This document shows positions 22,621 to 30,933 of a DNA stretch of 64,000 bases, piece by piece. The DNA is from Mesorhizobium sp. 131-2-1. Its GTDB lineage: Bacteria; Pseudomonadota; Alphaproteobacteria; Rhizobiales; Rhizobiaceae. The stretch covers positions 5,084,501 to 5,148,500 of the forward strand of contig NZ_AP023247.1 of the NCBI RefSeq assembly GCF_016756535.1, written 5' to 3'. Every line of letters starts with the position of its first letter. Positions within the stretch are counted from its first letter, which is position 1. Below the pieces are notes generated by a model that was not told the origin of the DNA, did not search any database, and saw only the letters and a program-made list of their open reading frames with translations. A program made the translations under genes and the position numbers.

Positions 22621-24132
22621 TCATTTGCCGAGTTCGATCAGGCGCAGTCCCAGCCCAAGCCGCCGTTCATCGCTCGACAGCCCCAGCTGCTGTGGACTTG
22701 CGGGATTCTCAATCCGAAGGCCGACGGTAAAATTCCGGGCTAGCGCAGCTTCGGACGACAGCGCCACCTCCCAGTCTTGCCGTCCCCCAAATATCCGTCG
22801 TTCAATCCGCATTCCGTTGATGAAAAGCTCAGCGGCGACTTCCGAACGATGCTCATGCAGGAAAGGCTCCAAAACCAGTCTGAGTGAGGTTGGCGCAGGG
22901 CCCCAGCCTATCTTGAATTCGACCATTGCCAGCTCGCCGTCGGTCCAGACTCCCCAGGTTTCAACGGCGCCGAACCCCGTCAGGCGCACGAATCTTTCGG
23001 GCTCGTCGGCCAGCGCCAAGGAAACCGGCTCGCCCGCCTTGACTGGTTCCAACTCGGCCGGCAGGCGTGCCAGCCGTGTCAGGAGATCCTCGCGCTCCTT
23101 CATCCACGGCCATATAGGTCCTGGCTTCGGCAGCCAGGTCTGCATATGACGCGCCAGCGAGAGGTTCAACTCGTGCCTGACCGGAGGCGCGGCGCGGTAT
23201 TGGCTAATCGCTTCACCGTAGAGCGACAGGCAAGCGTCCAACCATTTAGACATGCTCGCCTCCTGGCGCGTTCTCCTCGAGACTTCCGCCGCGTCGGCCG
23301 CGTCGTAGCGATCGATCTCGGCCGCGATCGCCTCGGGCAAGAGGCGCCGCTGCAGCACCCGAAGTCCGAAGTTGCGGCGCCGCCATGCACCCCAATTGTC
23401 GGAGCGAGCCATTCCGGCGAGGCCGCGACCGTCGCAAACGATGACGGCGCGTCCGCATGCCATGGCTTCGAGGGCGCTTAGCCCGGACGCGAAGGCAAGA
23501 TCGTATTGCGGCAGCAGGGTTTCTGGCTCGCTCGCGACGTTGCCTACGGAGGCTCCTATCACGTCCAGCTCGATGCCACGCGCCTCGCAGGCGGCGCGCA
23601 CCGCATTCAAATGCTGCACGTTCTTGGCGAAGGCCAGGGCGCGGCGCGGACGCGCCGGCAGCGGCGGGCCGGGCGCGAAACGGTCTGTATCGACGGCATT
23701 GAGTAGCGTGACGATACGGTCTGCCGGAATGCCGGCTTCGAATTGCAGCCGCTCGGTGAGCGTGTCGTCGACGGCGACATACTTCCAGACATTGGCGAGA
23801 AGCGGAGGGGCGCTATGCCAGGCGACGAAATCGTGCGCAAAGTAAAGGACCGGAGCGTTCGGGAAGCGTGCCGCGGCGATGGCGGTAACCTGGGTGTGGT
23901 TGCCGTGGATGATGTCGACGTCCGCAGCGATGGTCGAGATGTCACTGGTGACGGCTATGCCGCGCGCCTGGAGCTCTTGAGCGATCGGCCCCAGTTCGGG
24001 CGCATAGACGATCGGCCTGTGCCCGGCGCGCATGAGGGCGAAAGCGACTTCCCTGGTGACGATCTCGGTCCCCGAACGGCCTGTCAGATAAATGTTGGCG
24101 ATCAGGACCGTCAGCGGCTGTTCGAGCGTCAT
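22621..24132 (-). CDS. GT4-like glycosyltransferase with C-terminal beta-sandwich domain
   Basis: 503 aa. The first 290 residues look like a GT-B enzyme: an N-terminal acceptor half with GRSGTEIVTREVAFAL, and a donor half with LNAVDTDRF and SGLSALEAMACGRAVIVCDG. The last 115 residues (from about 388) form a separate domain starting WGVWTDGELAM and ending LGLSSDERRLGLGLRL, very similar to the C-terminus of the membrane protein at 30934-33159. The shared domain resembles DUF7024. Likely adds sugar to the local polysaccharide. Confidence 0.78.
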   Translation of the reverse strand: MTLEQPLTVLIANIYLTGRSGTEIVTREVAFALMRAGHRPIVYAPELGPIAQELQARGIAVTSDISTIAADVDIIHGNHTQVTAIAAARFPNAPVLYFAHDFVAWHSAPPLLANVWKYVAVDDTLTERLQFEAGIPADRIVTLLNAVDTDRFAPGPPLPARPRRALAFAKNVQHLNAVRAACEARGIELDVIGASVGNVASEPETLLPQYDLAFASGLSALEAMACGRAVIVCDGRGLAGMARSDNWGAWRRRNFGLRVLQRRLLPEAIAAEIDRYDAADAAEVSRRTRQEASMSKWLDACLSLYGEAISQYRAAPPVRHELNLSLARHMQTWLPKPGPIWPWMKEREDLLTRLARLPAELEPVKAGEPVSLALADEPERFVRLTGFGAVETWGVWTDGELAMVEFKIGWGPAPTSLRLVLEPFLHEHRSEVAAELFINGMRIERRIFGGRQDWEVALSSEAALARNFTVGLRIENPASPQQLGLSSDERRLGLGLRLIELGK

Positions 24133-24204
24133 GTATCCGCGGGTTCCCTTACGATGGATCGTTCGCGCGCGAGCCGGCCGGAGTGCATGGCGCCACGACT
24201 GGCT

Positions 24205-24888
24205 CTATAGCCTATCAACACTATCTGGATCGCCGAATTCTTCGGTGAAGCGCTTGCGCCACCTTTCAGTGACTTCGTCGCGCTGCACGGTAACGCTGAT
24301 TTGGCGCATGTCGACGTGCGCGCTGTGGAGATCAAACCGCTTTGCTACCCTATCGATTGCCTGTTGCGGTGCGTCCACGACCTCCTCATAGACCATACGC
24401 AGGGCTGATATTTCGTTCCTGGCGAAGTACATCTCCCACCGAGCATATTCCGCCGCGATCGCGCGAAGACGGGCCAGAATCGCTTCGCCATCAAATCCCG
24501 CTTCACCGGTTGGCGTCTGCCCATGCCGATACTGGCCAGTCTGCAGGGCCCGAGCCCAGGAGATCGCCTGGGCGAGCATATCCCGCCTGCGCAGGAATAC
24601 GAATTGCAGGCTTGGAAGCATCGAGGTCCATTTTATGGTGCCTTCGATCCAGTCGTGCTGATGGGCAAAGATCTTCAGCCCATAGATCCCGTTGGGCGTC
24701 GCGCCCATGGTCAGGATTCTGTCGACCTGCATGGCCCTGTCGTCGGGATAGTCCGGATCGTCGAAATAGCGCCGCCCTGGGCCGTTGAAGTATTCCAGCG
24801 GGCGCCCGAGCTGACCGGTGCTGGAGAGCAGTTGCGATACGAAATTGCTGCCCGACCGTGGTGCCGTGCAGATCGCGAAGCCGCGCAT
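24205..24888 (-). CDS. Stf0-family sulfotransferase
   Basis: 227 aa. The N-terminal CTAPRSGSNFVSQLLSSTGQLGRPLEYFN is the 5'-phosphosulfate-binding loop and start of the Stf0 (trehalose sulfotransferase-like) family; FLRRRDMLAQAISWARALQTGQY is the 3'-phosphate-binding region. It would transfer sulfate from PAPS to a sugar, and the setting suggests a surface polysaccharide or lipid-linked glycan. No PAPS synthesis genes are in the window. The ATG at 24888 gives the family start; GGGGA lies upstream. The gene is about 70 bp after the GT4 gene start and on the same strand. Confidence 0.88.
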   Translation of the reverse strand: MRGFAICTAPRSGSNFVSQLLSSTGQLGRPLEYFNGPGRRYFDDPDYPDDRAMQVDRILTMGATPNGIYGLKIFAHQHDWIEGTIKWTSMLPSLQFVFLRRRDMLAQAISWARALQTGQYRHGQTPTGEAGFDGEAILARLRAIAAEYARWEMYFARNEISALRMVYEEVVDAPQQAIDRVAKRFDLHSAHVDMRQISVTVQRDEVTERWRKRFTEEFGDPDSVDRL

Positions 24889-25058
24889 GAGAACATCCCC
24901 GATTCCTTGGCTGGTCCTTAGCCGATCTCCCGCCCTCAGCAAAGACGGGCTCAGGCCGCTGGCCACTTTCCGTAACTGGCTCCGGCCCCGACCCGACGCG
25001 TGGAATCCGCCATTGTCGTGGCGTGCACCGCATGCCATACCCGCCCGTGGGAGGCGAC
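24889..25058. other. Divergent promoter region between stf0 and 67-aa ORF
   Basis: About 170 bp without coding evidence, separating leftward stf0 from the rightward 67-residue ORF and methyltransferase. Promoters for both directions are expected here, but no clear -35/-10 pair stands out. Confidence 0.4.
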
Positions 25059-25262
25059 ATGCGCTTGGCGGAGCTGACGCCAAGCAGCGGCGAGAGAGAG
25101 ATGTTTGGCTCTGCAGCAAAAGTGCGAACCAAGGCGGTAGCATTGGAATCCGTGACGCTGACCGATGGCAAAGATGCAGAAGGCTTTGACATCATCCATC
25201 CGGACCGTCCCCTTTTTACCGGGGCGGGCTGCGTTGAACACGCGCTCGAAATCACCCGATGA
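25059..25262 (+). CDS. 67-aa ORF coupled to methyltransferase; possible Wzt C-domain-like fragment
   Basis: Small ORF with a good ribosome site (GGGAGG, four bases before the ATG). Its stop overlaps the methyltransferase start (ATGA), a strong sign of a translated, coupled gene. The protein (MRLAELTPSSGEREMFGSA...) contains FGSAAKVRTKAVALESVTLTDG, which loosely recalls the opening strands of Wzt carbohydrate-binding domains; a truncated relic or a split domain is possible. No catalytic motif or membrane segment. Family assignment is a guess; that it is translated is more secure. Confidence 0.55.
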   Translation: MRLAELTPSSGEREMFGSAAKVRTKAVALESVTLTDGKDAEGFDIIHPDRPLFTGAGCVEHALEITR

Positions 25263-26758
25263 AAAAGAGCTTTGAGGAACTGTACAAGGCGTTCGAGGAT
25301 CGCTTTCGCGGCTCGAGGGAACTCGTCAAGGAGCGGCTCAAGATCTACGAGCCCTTGCTGGCGCAGGTGCCGCGACAGGCCGATGGACCCACTCTTGCGA
25401 TCGATCTTGGCTGCGGACGCGGCGAGTGGCTTGAGGTACTCGGCGAGGCCGGGCTGGAAGCGGTGGGCGTGGATACGAACACGCGCATGGCGCAGGAAGC
25501 CATCGACCATGGCCTCAAGATCGAACTGCAGGACGCGCTCGAATATCTCGGCGGCAGGCCGGACAGCAGCGTGGCGGTCGTTTCGGCCTTCCATATGGTC
25601 GAGCACGTGCCGACCGATTACCTGATCGAACTGCTGGACGAATGCCAAAGGGTGCTGATCGACGACGGTCTGCTGATCCTGGAAACACCCAACCCGGAAA
25701 ACATCTCGGTCGGCACGCATACTTTTCATCTCGACCCGACTCACAAAAGCCCGCTGCCGCCGGAGCTGCTTCAATTTCTGGTGGGACAGGCCGGCTTCGC
25801 GCAAACAGCGATCCTCAGGCTGAATGGCGCGCCGATGATCGAGGCAGGGCCGATCGAGCGCAGCGTCCACCTCATGTTCGAGGTGGCGCGCGACTATGCC
25901 TGCCTGGCAACGAAGCGTGCGGCGGAAGGTTCCGAAGCCCTTGCGGCATTTGTAAACGCCGCATCACAACAGCATCCCGCCGACATGGGACAGATCAGGC
26001 AGTGGCTCCGTTCGGCCGATGACGAGATCGTCAACCTGTCGGACGGCGTGAAGGCGACCATGGCATCCACCGCGCAACAGATTCAGCTGCTGACGGACAA
26101 TCTCGCCGCCCAGTCGGAGATGATGCGCGTGGGAAACACCGTGCTCACGAACACGGTTGCCGCTCTCGGCAAACAGTTGAAAGACATTATCAAAGACAGG
26201 GCCGTTGCTGCGCGCGACACAGAGATCGAGCGTCTTCGCCAGCATATCGCCGATGAGGAGATCGCGAACAGGGAACAGTTTGCCGTGAAGGAAGCATCCA
26301 TCCAGGAGCGGGATGCCGAAATCGCCCGCTTGCGTGAAAAGGAGACCGTTCTAACCGAGCAGGTTCAGCAACTGTCGAGCCTGACGGATGCCTTCAAGAA
26401 TTCGACGTCGTGGAGGCTTGCGGCTCCGTTGCGGGGGATGAAACACCTGTACCGGACCGCTCTCGGGCGGCCGACGGACAATGGCTTTCGCGTCGAACCT
26501 CCCGCCGGGCGCCGAACCGCAAGGGCAAACGCAAAGCTTGTGATGCAGCACGCCGTGCTGTGGTTGCGCCGAAGACCTCGCATTGCCGCTGTGGTCTTGC
26601 GGACAGTGCGGCTTGTCCCGCCACTCGAACGCCGCCTGCTGGCTTTCGCGCGCGCCGGAGGAGGCTTTGTCACGACGGACACGGGTTGGGCACTCGAGCC
26701 CGACCCCTCTACCCTGCGAGCCTGGAGCAAACGTCTCAATTCCGGAAAGCCGACATGA
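25259..26758 (+). CDS. SAM methyltransferase fused to coiled coil (WbdD-like)
   Basis: 499 aa. An N-terminal class I methyltransferase (about residues 40-200) has the AdoMet loop AIDLGCGRGEWLEVLGEAG and FHMVEHVP. Residues 270-385 form a heptad-rich coiled coil (DTEIERLRQHIADEE, ERDAEIARLREKE), followed by NSTSWRLAAPLR, a motif common at ends of O-antigen enzymes, and a basic C-terminal helix. WbdD of E. coli O9a, which caps and measures polymannose chains, has the same methyltransferase plus coiled-coil plan, though this protein lacks WbdD's kinase. A chain-terminating O-methyltransferase is inferred. It overlaps both neighbours by ATGA. Confidence 0.78.
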   Translation: MKKSFEELYKAFEDRFRGSRELVKERLKIYEPLLAQVPRQADGPTLAIDLGCGRGEWLEVLGEAGLEAVGVDTNTRMAQEAIDHGLKIELQDALEYLGGRPDSSVAVVSAFHMVEHVPTDYLIELLDECQRVLIDDGLLILETPNPENISVGTHTFHLDPTHKSPLPPELLQFLVGQAGFAQTAILRLNGAPMIEAGPIERSVHLMFEVARDYACLATKRAAEGSEALAAFVNAASQQHPADMGQIRQWLRSADDEIVNLSDGVKATMASTAQQIQLLTDNLAAQSEMMRVGNTVLTNTVAALGKQLKDIIKDRAVAARDTEIERLRQHIADEEIANREQFAVKEASIQERDAEIARLREKETVLTEQVQQLSSLTDAFKNSTSWRLAAPLRGMKHLYRTALGRPTDNGFRVEPPAGRRTARANAKLVMQHAVLWLRRRPRIAAVVLRTVRLVPPLERRLLAFARAGGGFVTTDTGWALEPDPSTLRAWSKRLNSGKPT

Positions 26759-29628
26759 CCAGCGAGCCCTTGAAACTCTGGGTCGATGGCCAGTGCCTGC
26801 AGACGCATAGCCGCATGCGGGGAATTGGACGCTATGTCCTTGATCTGCTGCGCAGCCTTTCCACCCACAAGGACGAGATCGAGTTGCTGGTTTCGCTCAA
26901 TGCCGCAATGCCCGAGAGCGCGATGGCCGCGCGGTCATTGCTTTCAGACATCGTCCCGGCGGACCGTATTCATGTCTGGCACGGGAAAGTCGAAGGCGGC
27001 GAAGCCGACTTCGGATACACGCCGTGGCGCAAGCGCAGCGAAATAGCCCTTGTCCACCACGTCAATCAACTCAATCCGGACGTTGCCCTTTCCGCCAGCC
27101 CTTTCGAAGGCGCGCTGGATCCCGCGGTTCCCTACCTCGGAGGGCCGTTGGCGACGGTCAAGACCGCAGCCATATTCTATGACGCGATACCCTTCAGGTT
27201 TCCCGACAAGTATATGCGGGACAGCCGCCGGCAGGACTATTTCAATCGTCGCCTCGCCAGCTACAGAAACTTCGATCTCGCCTTCACGATTTCGGATTTC
27301 TCATCGCGCGAATTGCGCCATTTCGTCGACGCGACAAACGACCTGTATATCGGGACCGGAATATCAAACACTTTTGTCGAACTGATAAACGACAGCACGG
27401 ATCGCAACGGCATCGAGGGCGATTACGTCCTCTACGTGGGAGGATTTGATTGGCGCAAGAATATCGCTGTCGTCCCGGCCGCCTTTTGCATGATCTCCAA
27501 ATCATTGCGGGAGAACCTGAAGTTCGTCATTGCCGGCGACGTCGGACCTCTGGAAGAGGGTGAGCTGAGAAACATATGGGCGTCCTGTGGTTTGGCGGCC
27601 GACCGGATCGTGTTTGCAGGCGCAGTCGATGACCGGACGCTGGTTTGCCTCTACAAGGGAGCTCTTGCCCTGGTGCAACCCTCCTTCATGGAGGGCTTCG
27701 GGCTAACGGCGCTGGAGGCGATCGCCTGCGGGACACCCGCGATCGCGGCCAGGGCGGGGGCGCTTCCCGAGATTGTCAGGGATGACGCGCTGTTGTTCGA
27801 CCCCACTTCGCCGTGGGATCTGGCGGAAAAGATCGAAGCTGTCGCGGCAGGCAAGCCCAACACGCGCAAGCTGAAGGAACTGGCGCGGGACAGGATAGAG
27901 GCGTTCGGCTGGGACAAGGTCTCGGAGCGTGTCGTCCAGGGCCTGCAAGGGCTCGATCGCCGCTCCGCGCCGCCGCCCGGGCTCGGATTGGTCGAGGCGC
28001 TCGAGGTCAAGAAAAATGAAGAGCGGGAAGTGGCGACCTTGATGGCGCTGGCCGAACCAGAGGTCGCCAGACCGCGGTTGCTGGTGGATGCGAGCTCGAC
28101 GCTGATCGACGACGGCAAGAGCGGCATCCAGCGGGTCGTACGGCGAATCTGCGAAAGCCTGTTTCCGCGCCGATCGAAGAGCGAGGGCAAGTACATCTCG
28201 TTCTGCGACGACGAATCCGGTTGGTATTTCGCCAGGGAGTGGACCGGACGCGCGCCGCCGAAGCAGTCGTCGACCAGGCTCCTGCCCCAGGCCGGCGATA
28301 CGATCCTGATGCTGGACAGTTCGTGGACCTACCATACGCTGCACCCGGCATTCCTTCGGCCGGCCCTGATCAAGGGCGGCGAGGTCATCTCCTGCCTTTA
28401 TGACACGGTTCCCTTGCGCTCGGCCGCCTTTTGCCATGAAGGCATGCCGCCCGCTTTCAGCGCATGGTTTCAGACGGCGCTCGCCTATTCGACCGGTTTT
28501 GTCTGCATCTCGCGCGCGGTCGCCGACGAATTGCTAGACCTGCTCGCCGGAATCCGGTTCCCACGGCCGATGAAAGTCGGCTACTGGCAGCTTGGCGCGG
28601 ACTTCGCCAACGGGCCGACCGCATCCAAGCCGGTTCGCGCCAGCACAGGCGCGATGCGCCCCCGTTTCCTGATGGTCGGGACGCTGGAGCCGCGCAAAGG
28701 CCATCGCATTGCGATGGATGCCTTCGAGGCGTTGTGGGCCGACGGTTTCGACATAGAACTGATCATCGTCGGGAAAACCGGGTGGGGAACGGCGTATCTC
28801 GACGACCGCATCAGGCGCCACGCGGAGTTCGGCAAGCGCCTGCATCTGCACTCACAGGTCGACGATGGCGACCTGGCCACGCTTTACGCGGTTTGCGACG
28901 CGCTGATCGCGGCCTCCTTCGCGGAAGGTTTTGGTCTGCCCATCGTCGAGGCGGGCCACTTCGGCAAGCCGGTGATTGCCAGCGACATTCCGGTCTTCCG
29001 GGAGGTTGGCAAGGGCGCGGCCGCGGCATCCTTCTTCGAAGCCGGCTCTGCCGCCGCACTTGGCGCGGCGGTCAGGGACTTCCTGAATCGCACGGCCCCA
29101 GCTACGCCCGGCGATGCCTCGTGGCCAACCTGGTCCGAGAGCGCGACGCAGCTCGAAGATGTGGTCGTTGGGCAGAAATGGTACAAGATCTACGAGCCGA
29201 AGGATCCAAGATCCCTCGCCCCGCGGACCGATCTTGGCACGACACGGATCATGGCGCCCCTTGCGGAAGCGCAGCGCGCTCATCGTCTGGAGCTTGTGGA
29301 GGGCCCTTACGCGACCGATGACGGCGCCGCGTCGAAGATCGTCGTCAACGTGACCAACCTCTCCAACACGGTCTGGTCGAGTCTCGGCACGGCTGATGGA
29401 GATTTGGGCATTACACTGGGCTACCACGCGCTCGACGCTGCCGGCCAGTCGGTACAATACGACAATGCGCGGACCAGTATTCCGTTTGTGCTGGTGCCGG
29501 GCGACACGATCTATCTGGCTGTGGCTGTACCGGTGTCGCTGAAAGAGCGGGGCGCCGCATTCGTCGATGTTGAACTCGTCCAGGAGGGAGTTCGTTGGTT
29601 CGGCAATCCTCTTCGGGTGGCGTTGTAG
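26755..29628 (+). CDS. Tandem glycosyltransferase (two GT4 domains) with C-terminal beta domain
   Basis: 957 aa. The first GT4 unit covers about residues 1-400 (GIGRYVLDLLRSL; FMEGFGLTALEAIACGTPAIAARAGALPEIV near 312). A second GT4 unit spans 440-800 (LVDASSTLIDDGKSGIQRVVRRIC; GTLEPRKGH; FAEGFGLPIVEAGHFGKPVIASDIPVFREVG near 722). Residues 845-957 look like a beta-sandwich that may bind sugar. Two active sites would allow processive or alternating addition, as in bifunctional O-antigen polymerising transferases such as WbdA. The start at 26755 overlaps the methyltransferase stop, so one operon makes transferase and putative terminator. Confidence 0.85.
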   Translation: MTSEPLKLWVDGQCLQTHSRMRGIGRYVLDLLRSLSTHKDEIELLVSLNAAMPESAMAARSLLSDIVPADRIHVWHGKVEGGEADFGYTPWRKRSEIALVHHVNQLNPDVALSASPFEGALDPAVPYLGGPLATVKTAAIFYDAIPFRFPDKYMRDSRRQDYFNRRLASYRNFDLAFTISDFSSRELRHFVDATNDLYIGTGISNTFVELINDSTDRNGIEGDYVLYVGGFDWRKNIAVVPAAFCMISKSLRENLKFVIAGDVGPLEEGELRNIWASCGLAADRIVFAGAVDDRTLVCLYKGALALVQPSFMEGFGLTALEAIACGTPAIAARAGALPEIVRDDALLFDPTSPWDLAEKIEAVAAGKPNTRKLKELARDRIEAFGWDKVSERVVQGLQGLDRRSAPPPGLGLVEALEVKKNEEREVATLMALAEPEVARPRLLVDASSTLIDDGKSGIQRVVRRICESLFPRRSKSEGKYISFCDDESGWYFAREWTGRAPPKQSSTRLLPQAGDTILMLDSSWTYHTLHPAFLRPALIKGGEVISCLYDTVPLRSAAFCHEGMPPAFSAWFQTALAYSTGFVCISRAVADELLDLLAGIRFPRPMKVGYWQLGADFANGPTASKPVRASTGAMRPRFLMVGTLEPRKGHRIAMDAFEALWADGFDIELIIVGKTGWGTAYLDDRIRRHAEFGKRLHLHSQVDDGDLATLYAVCDALIAASFAEGFGLPIVEAGHFGKPVIASDIPVFREVGKGAAAASFFEAGSAAALGAAVRDFLNRTAPATPGDASWPTWSESATQLEDVVVGQKWYKIYEPKDPRSLAPRTDLGTTRIMAPLAEAQRAHRLELVEGPYATDDGAASKIVVNVTNLSNTVWSSLGTADGDLGITLGYHALDAAGQSVQYDNARTSIPFVLVPGDTIYLAVAVPVSLKERGAAFVDVELVQEGVRWFGNPLRVAL

Positions 29629-29861
29629 TGGTTTCTTCGGGTTGGCTGAATGGCGGTGGGAAGCAAATGATCAGACGCGACGATGTCATTGCCGCTTCCG
29701 ATCATGCGAGCCAGAGTCTCTGCCAGCAATACGGCCTCGTCCGCGAAGTCCTCGCATGGGAGCGCGAGGCCAGTCATCACCGGTCACCCCGATCCTTGAC
29801 AGCCAGCTTCAACAAGCTCGGACGAGGCCAGTCACCTGCCGGCTGCGCCGTCAAGGGCTCG

Positions 29862-30635
29862 CTAATTCATGCTGCTGCTATTTGGTCTGAAAGCGCAGTA
29901 GAGGTCGTCTACGCATCCGGCTGAAACGAGATTGTCGTGAATGAATGCGAGCGCGGCACCATCGCTATCGATCAATTGCGGCTGCCCATCCTTGAAACGG
30001 TACACATACGGAAAAACCTCCCGCAACAGTCGCAACAGGTCGCGAGGGTTAATGTCCCGAAAACCGACCATGGTAAAGGCATTGAATTCTACGAGCAGAG
30101 AAGGCTTGAAACGCGCTATCGTATCTCGTGCGCCTTGCAAAACGTCTATTTCGAAGCCTTCAACATCAATCTTGATGAAGTCGATCGCCTCAATTCGATG
30201 CGACTTCACAAATGCATCGAACGTCGACATCTCCACAGTTCCCGTTGGGGAATGTCCAAGCGTGTCTCCCGTCACAAGGTGGCTGGCAGAAGCGGAATCG
30301 GGGTTGGAAAAGAAGGATAGCGACCGTTCCTCGGCTCCCAGCGCGATATTGTAGGCGTTCACCGCTGCAGCGTTGGCCTTGATGGTCTCCAGCAAAAACG
30401 GAAAGACGCTCGGGTCTGGTTCGAAGGCATAGACCCTCGAGGCCCCCGACTTCGCCGCAACCACCGCTGTCATTCCGATATTGGATCCGACGTCGAAAAC
30501 AACCGCGCCATCGGGAAGTGCGCGCATTGCAAACGCGAACGGCGCATCGGGAGCAGCATGGTCAAAGTAGCTATCGCCCTCGCGTCCGCAGAGGGCGACA
30601 TCCTGTTCACCAAACTGGATATGTCTTCTGTTCAT
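29862..30635 (-). CDS. FkbM-family methyltransferase
   Basis: 257 aa. GAVVFDVGSNIGMTAVVAAKSGASRVYAFEPDPSVF is the FkbM-type AdoMet-binding start, IDFIKIDVEGFEIDVLQGA its second hallmark and PSLLVEFN the third. It would O-methylate a sugar of the local glycan. The ATG at 30635 gives the usual length; upstream in-frame GTG/TTG starts add a basic tail without family match. It stands alone on the minus strand, with 233 bp of no clear coding between it and the double transferase. Confidence 0.87.
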   Translation of the reverse strand: MNRRHIQFGEQDVALCGREGDSYFDHAAPDAPFAFAMRALPDGAVVFDVGSNIGMTAVVAAKSGASRVYAFEPDPSVFPFLLETIKANAAAVNAYNIALGAEERSLSFFSNPDSASASHLVTGDTLGHSPTGTVEMSTFDAFVKSHRIEAIDFIKIDVEGFEIDVLQGARDTIARFKPSLLVEFNAFTMVGFRDINPRDLLRLLREVFPYVYRFKDGQPQLIDSDGAALAFIHDNLVSAGCVDDLYCAFRPNSSSMN

Positions 30636-30933
30636 TGACTTTCTCTGAGAAGTACGCGCGATCCTCGTTGCGTGGTGCCGTCGCAAGACCCAGCATGGGT
30701 GCCGTTATGGATACCTTCTTGCGTGATCGCTCATGGTGGCTCCCCGGGCCGCTTGATCCGCAGTATCCTACTCGGCCACCTAGAGCAATGTGTAGCACTC
30801 CGGAGTTTCACTCGAATGCCTCACATAGCAAACTACCCGCCGTTGCTAACTGCCTTTCCCCTCAAATCACAAGAAAACTCATTGGCCCAGCAGTTGATTG
30901 TCGAGTTCGAGCCTCTTGCCGGACACGGCTGGC
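30636..30933. other. Intergenic region without evident gene
   Basis: Nearly 300 bp between the FkbM gene and the stop of the GT-C-like gene, both leftward. Only short frames occur, with no ribosome site or recognisable protein. A promoter for the FkbM gene is expected here. Confidence 0.4.

Noticed and set aside
29595..29924. 109-codon plus-strand frame after the double transferase
   Set aside because: It overlaps both the end of the transferase gene and the end of the FkbM gene, and the sequence is low in protein-like features.
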